Of a DNA stretch of 64,000 nt, positions 62,378-64,000 are shown piece by piece. Source of the stretch: Ferrimonas lipolytica (GTDB taxonomy: Bacteria > Pseudomonadota > Gammaproteobacteria > Enterobacterales > Shewanellaceae); assembly GCF_012295575.1 (NCBI RefSeq), contig NZ_CP051180.1:2170001-2234000 (forward strand), in the 5' to 3' direction. Position 1 is the stretch's first letter; the number at the start of each line of letters is the position of its first letter. The notes below the pieces were generated by a model. The model was not told where the DNA came from, searched no databases, and worked only from the letters and a program-made list of their open reading frames with translations. The position numbers and the translations under genes are program-made.

Positions 62378-63071
62378 TTTAGAATTCCGCCGGCGCCTAT
62401 TTGCCGAGCCCAATAGCCAAGATCCGCAACTGACAGCGGCAACCTCGCTGTCCGAACAACGCAGTCAGCTGCGCGATGAAGTACGCCAACTCGATAGCAA
62501 GATCGTCGATGCGCTGAAAATCGATGTGCCAGAGGATCTCGCTGAACGCTTACTGCTGCGTCAAAATTTGACTGTGCATCAGCAATCCAAACGTCGGCAC
62601 CGTTGGCAATTAGCAGCCGCCGCATCGGTTGCCTTTGTGGTAGGCATAACCTTTACCCTGATAAGCCAACGCCCTGACAACCTCGGTGCGCACGCCTTTG
62701 CCCATGTTGATCACGAAAACGACTTCGTTGCCGAGCTTAATGAACACGTAAGCCTTGCTTCGCTAAACTACAAAATGAAGCCGTTAGGTGGCCAGCTGGC
62801 AGCGCTTCCTGGTGATGTGGTTTATGCCAACTACTGCGACTTCCAAGGGGTTCGTAGCTTACACATTGTAATGGAAACACCACAGGGCCGAGTGACTCTG
62901 TTTATGATCCCGGAAGAGGGTGGGATGAATTTGCCGAGCACGTTTACCAACGATAAATATAACGGCGTTGGTGTCGACAAACATAATCTTCACCTCGCGC
63001 TGGTCGGCAACAAGCAACAAGAGCTGAAGCCAGTACTGGATGAGTTAAGCCGCAATATGAATGCGATTTAA
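62370..63071 (+). CDS. DUF3379 family protein, probable anti-sigma partner
   Basis: A 233-residue protein with one transmembrane helix (about 80-100, WQLAAAASVAFVVGITFTLI). The N-terminal cytosolic part begins MDDLEFRRRLFAEP, a DUF3379 hallmark, and the periplasmic part has VVYANYCDFQGVRSLHIVMETPQGRVTLFMIPE. The ATG at 62370 overlaps the sigma gene stop; the in-frame ATG at 62355 is an alternative. An anti-sigma role follows from the coupling and topology, not from direct evidence. It is closed by a hairpin. Confidence 0.85.
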   Translation: MDDLEFRRRLFAEPNSQDPQLTAATSLSEQRSQLRDEVRQLDSKIVDALKIDVPEDLAERLLLRQNLTVHQQSKRRHRWQLAAAASVAFVVGITFTLISQRPDNLGAHAFAHVDHENDFVAELNEHVSLASLNYKMKPLGGQLAALPGDVVYANYCDFQGVRSLHIVMETPQGRVTLFMIPEEGGMNLPSTFTNDKYNGVGVDKHNLHLALVGNKQQELKPVLDELSRNMNAI

Positions 63072-63123
63072 CCATTAACTCGGGAACAAAGCAGTGGCGC
63101 TGCTACCGCGACATAGCCACCAC

Positions 63124-63143
63124 AAGGCCTCTACTGAGGCCTT
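63124..63143 (+). terminator. Hairpin after the ECF sigma/DUF3379 pair
   Basis: AAGGCCTC (63124-63131) and GAGGCCTT (63136-63143) form an 8-bp stem with a TACT loop, 52 bp past the stop, followed by ATTACT. Moderate strength. Confidence 0.65.
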
Positions 63144-63161
63144 ATTACTGCTGTGTGCCAA

Positions 63162-63236
63162 CTAAGTGCTGTTGTTGCTAATACTGTTAAAGCACCGGCT
63201 AGGCGAGTTTTGATACAAGGGCAAAGCACTACCGCC
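63162..63236 (-). repeat. Dispersed palindromic repeat, copy D (truncated, 75 bp)
   Basis: This copy keeps only one end of the element, in the orientation of copy B: CTAAGTGCTG, then TTGTTGCTAATACTGTTAAAGC, ACCGGCTAGGCGAG, TTTTGATACAAGGGCAAAGCACTACCGCC. After 63236 the similarity stops abruptly. Confidence 0.8.
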
Positions 63237-63247
63237 TGTAGGGGACG

Positions 63248-63390
63248 AATAAAGTTTCATACTGAACTCGACTGCACGCCCATCCAGCCGCTACCTAAAG
63301 TCTGTGTAGAAAATTAAAGTATCATACTCAACCATCGGTCATGCTCATTAGCACCTCAGTATTGAGTAATAAAGATGCATACTCGACCCG
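63248..63390 (+). repeat. Three degenerate AATAAAG-N3-CATACT repeats
   Basis: AATAAAGTTTCATACT (CATACT at 63258-63263), AATTAAAGTATCATACT (63323-63328) and AATAAAGATGCATACT (63378-63383) recur at 65- and 55-base spacing, the last two followed by CRACC. They lie directly after truncated repeat copy D in a gene-free stretch (63072-63547) that looks like the remains of mobile or repeat DNA. No reading frame crosses them convincingly. Confidence 0.5.
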
Positions 63391-63507
63391 ATGCTGCATG
63401 TTCGATGGTTATCTAGCCAAGGACCGGATCGTGCCCAAAGGGGACACTCGCCAAGTCCGGGGCAACGACAGCTTTGGCGCCAAAAGGGGTCATTCAGCAG
63501 ATGTAAC

Positions 63508-63530
63508 AAAGCCCGCGTAATGCGGGCTTT
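63508..63530 (-). terminator. Rho-independent terminator after the orphan GlyGly-CTERM frame
   Basis: AAAGCCCGC (63508-63516) and GCGGGCTTT (63522-63530) form a 9-bp stem with a five-base loop and short T-tracts on both sides. It serves the minus-strand frame or permease gene that ends just upstream. Confidence 0.8.
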
Positions 63531-63547
63531 GGAACTAGGCATCAGAT

Positions 63548-63787
63548 TTAGCCGCGACGACGGCGCAGACCAGCAATGGTCATCATGCTGAGCAGGTCGA
63601 ACAAGCTAAGGGAACCACTGTCGCTGTCCTTGCCTCCGCCGTCAGGGCCGTCAGGGCCGTCAGGCTTATTGATGTCGGAGTCGTCACCGGTAGCGTTATC
63701 ATCGTCACACCAGTCCACATTGCCGCAGGCGTTAGCACCGCACATGCGGCCAGCACATACGCTCAACGTCCGCGACGCCGTCGCCAA
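63548..63787 (-). pseudogene. Orphan GlyGly-CTERM tail after the permease gene, probable remnant
   Basis: A 79-codon frame begins at TTG six bases after the permease stop, in the same frame, without a signal peptide. It has five cysteines in the first 27 residues and a PDGPDGPDGGG stretch. It ends GGGKDSDSGSLSLFDLLSMMTIAGLRRRRG, the Gly-rich, hydrophobic, Arg-cluster plan of a GlyGly-CTERM sorting signal. A neighbouring frame upstream encodes GIGDGVADVE, reminiscent of calcium-binding thrombospondin-3 repeats, suggesting a frameshifted remnant of a larger surface protein. A functional short protein is less likely because export is impossible without a signal. Confidence 0.5.
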
Positions 63788-63793
63788 TACCCG

Positions 63794-64000
63794 TTAAGCC
63801 ACTAAGTTGTATAACAGTCCGGTTGAAATCGCCATGGTGAATACCACCAGCAGGAACACGGCAATCAACTTATTCTTGAACAGAGACTTCAACAAAATCA
63901 CCTCGGTCAGACTGGCACCGGCACTGCCGACGATCAGCGCAAGCAATGCGCCCATGCTCATGCCTTTGGCGATCAGCACTGAACTCAGTGGGATCAGCGA
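63794..64000 (-). CDS. C-terminal end of a membrane permease (ArsP/YraQ-like), gene continues outside window
   Basis: The frame is open to the end of the window, so only the last 68 residues are seen. They contain two hydrophobic helices: LIPLSSVLIAKGMSMGALLALIVGSAGASLTEVILLKSLF and AVFLLVVFTMAISTGLLYNLV. The helix-loop spacing and the GSAGASLTEVILLKSLF segment resemble the C terminus of ArsP_1/DUF318 permeases (YraQ type), which move metal or arsenic compounds in some members. With so little sequence the substrate cannot be judged. Confidence 0.6.
   Translation of the reverse strand, partial: SLIPLSSVLIAKGMSMGALLALIVGSAGASLTEVILLKSLFKNKLIAVFLLVVFTMAISTGLLYNLVA

Noticed and set aside
1-64000. 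tRNA, rRNA, CRISPR arrays, prophage, integrase or restriction/defence genes
   Set aside because: I looked for their hallmarks across both strands and saw none; a tRNAscan or DefenseFinder run would be needed to exclude small or divergent ones.

Overview
The window looks like chromosomal DNA of a marine-type gammaproteobacterium of the Alteromonadales, most like Shewanella or Ferrimonas (an inference; no rRNA gene is present to settle it). The reasons are a TonB2-type energy system with DUF3450, TtpC and TPR partners, Gram-negative porins, PolB and DinG, a fadI/fadJ–sixA–smrB–prmB–aroC–yfcL neighbourhood, GlyGly-CTERM proteins, and an ECF sigma/DUF3379 pair. Most of the window is well-packed core genome. 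I see no rRNA, tRNA, CRISPR array, prophage, intact insertion sequence or recognisable defence island.

Layout. 1-3.1 kb: the 3' end of mnmC, a DUF3297 gene and a DUF885 lipoprotein peptidase. 3.4-8.4 kb (minus): one operon of DUF3450, TtpC, ExbB2, ExbD2, TonB2 and a TPR protein, preceded by a ~1-kb AT-rich gene-free stretch. 9.4-15.5 kb (minus): a small lipoprotein, a large TonB-dependent receptor and two porins, each of the last three ending at a clear terminator. 15.9-20.4 kb: divergent polB and dinG sharing one LexA-like box. 20.4-26.5 kb (plus): TSUP permease, PriC, DUF2057, histone-deacetylase-fold enzyme, ComFB-like protein, DUF3108, DUF2919, chalcone-isomerase-like protein and an FAH-family hydrolase. 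26.5-32.9 kb: the nitric-oxide module norR<>norVW with three NorR sites and a sigma-54 promoter, then a DUF1971 gene and a divergent gnd. 33-37 kb: an orphan GlyGly-CTERM tail and a 1,268-residue subtilase with the same sorting tail. 37.2-43 kb: yfcL, a GGDGT kinase-like gene, MFS transporter, aroC, prmB, smrB and sixA. 43.3-50.4 kb: an M16 peptidase and a propeller-PAS-GGDEF-EAL protein. 50.9-54.3 kb: fadIJ with a FadR-like operator. 54.5-63.1 kb: a membrane protein, moxR-DUF58-DUF4381-BatA-BatB/C-BatD, then the ECF sigma factor and DUF3379. The last kilobase holds repeat debris, a second orphan GlyGly-CTERM tail and the end of a permease gene that runs out of the window.

The signal least explained by the genes is a dispersed, non-coding repeat family: three full-length copies (about 220-264 bp) and one truncated copy. 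They share 10-bp inverted termini (TTAAGTGTTG / CAACACTTAA), several internal hairpins, one hairpin with a compensatory base-pair change, and a roughly 45-base module that is present or absent. It behaves like a MITE or structured intergenic repeat. Other points of interest are the shared SOS operator of polB/dinG, the NO regulon extended by DUF1971, a Gnd with a substituted substrate-binding lysine, a DinG with only three of the expected four cluster cysteines, a duplicated C-terminal motif in the DUF2057 protein, and two orphan GlyGly-CTERM tails without signal peptides.
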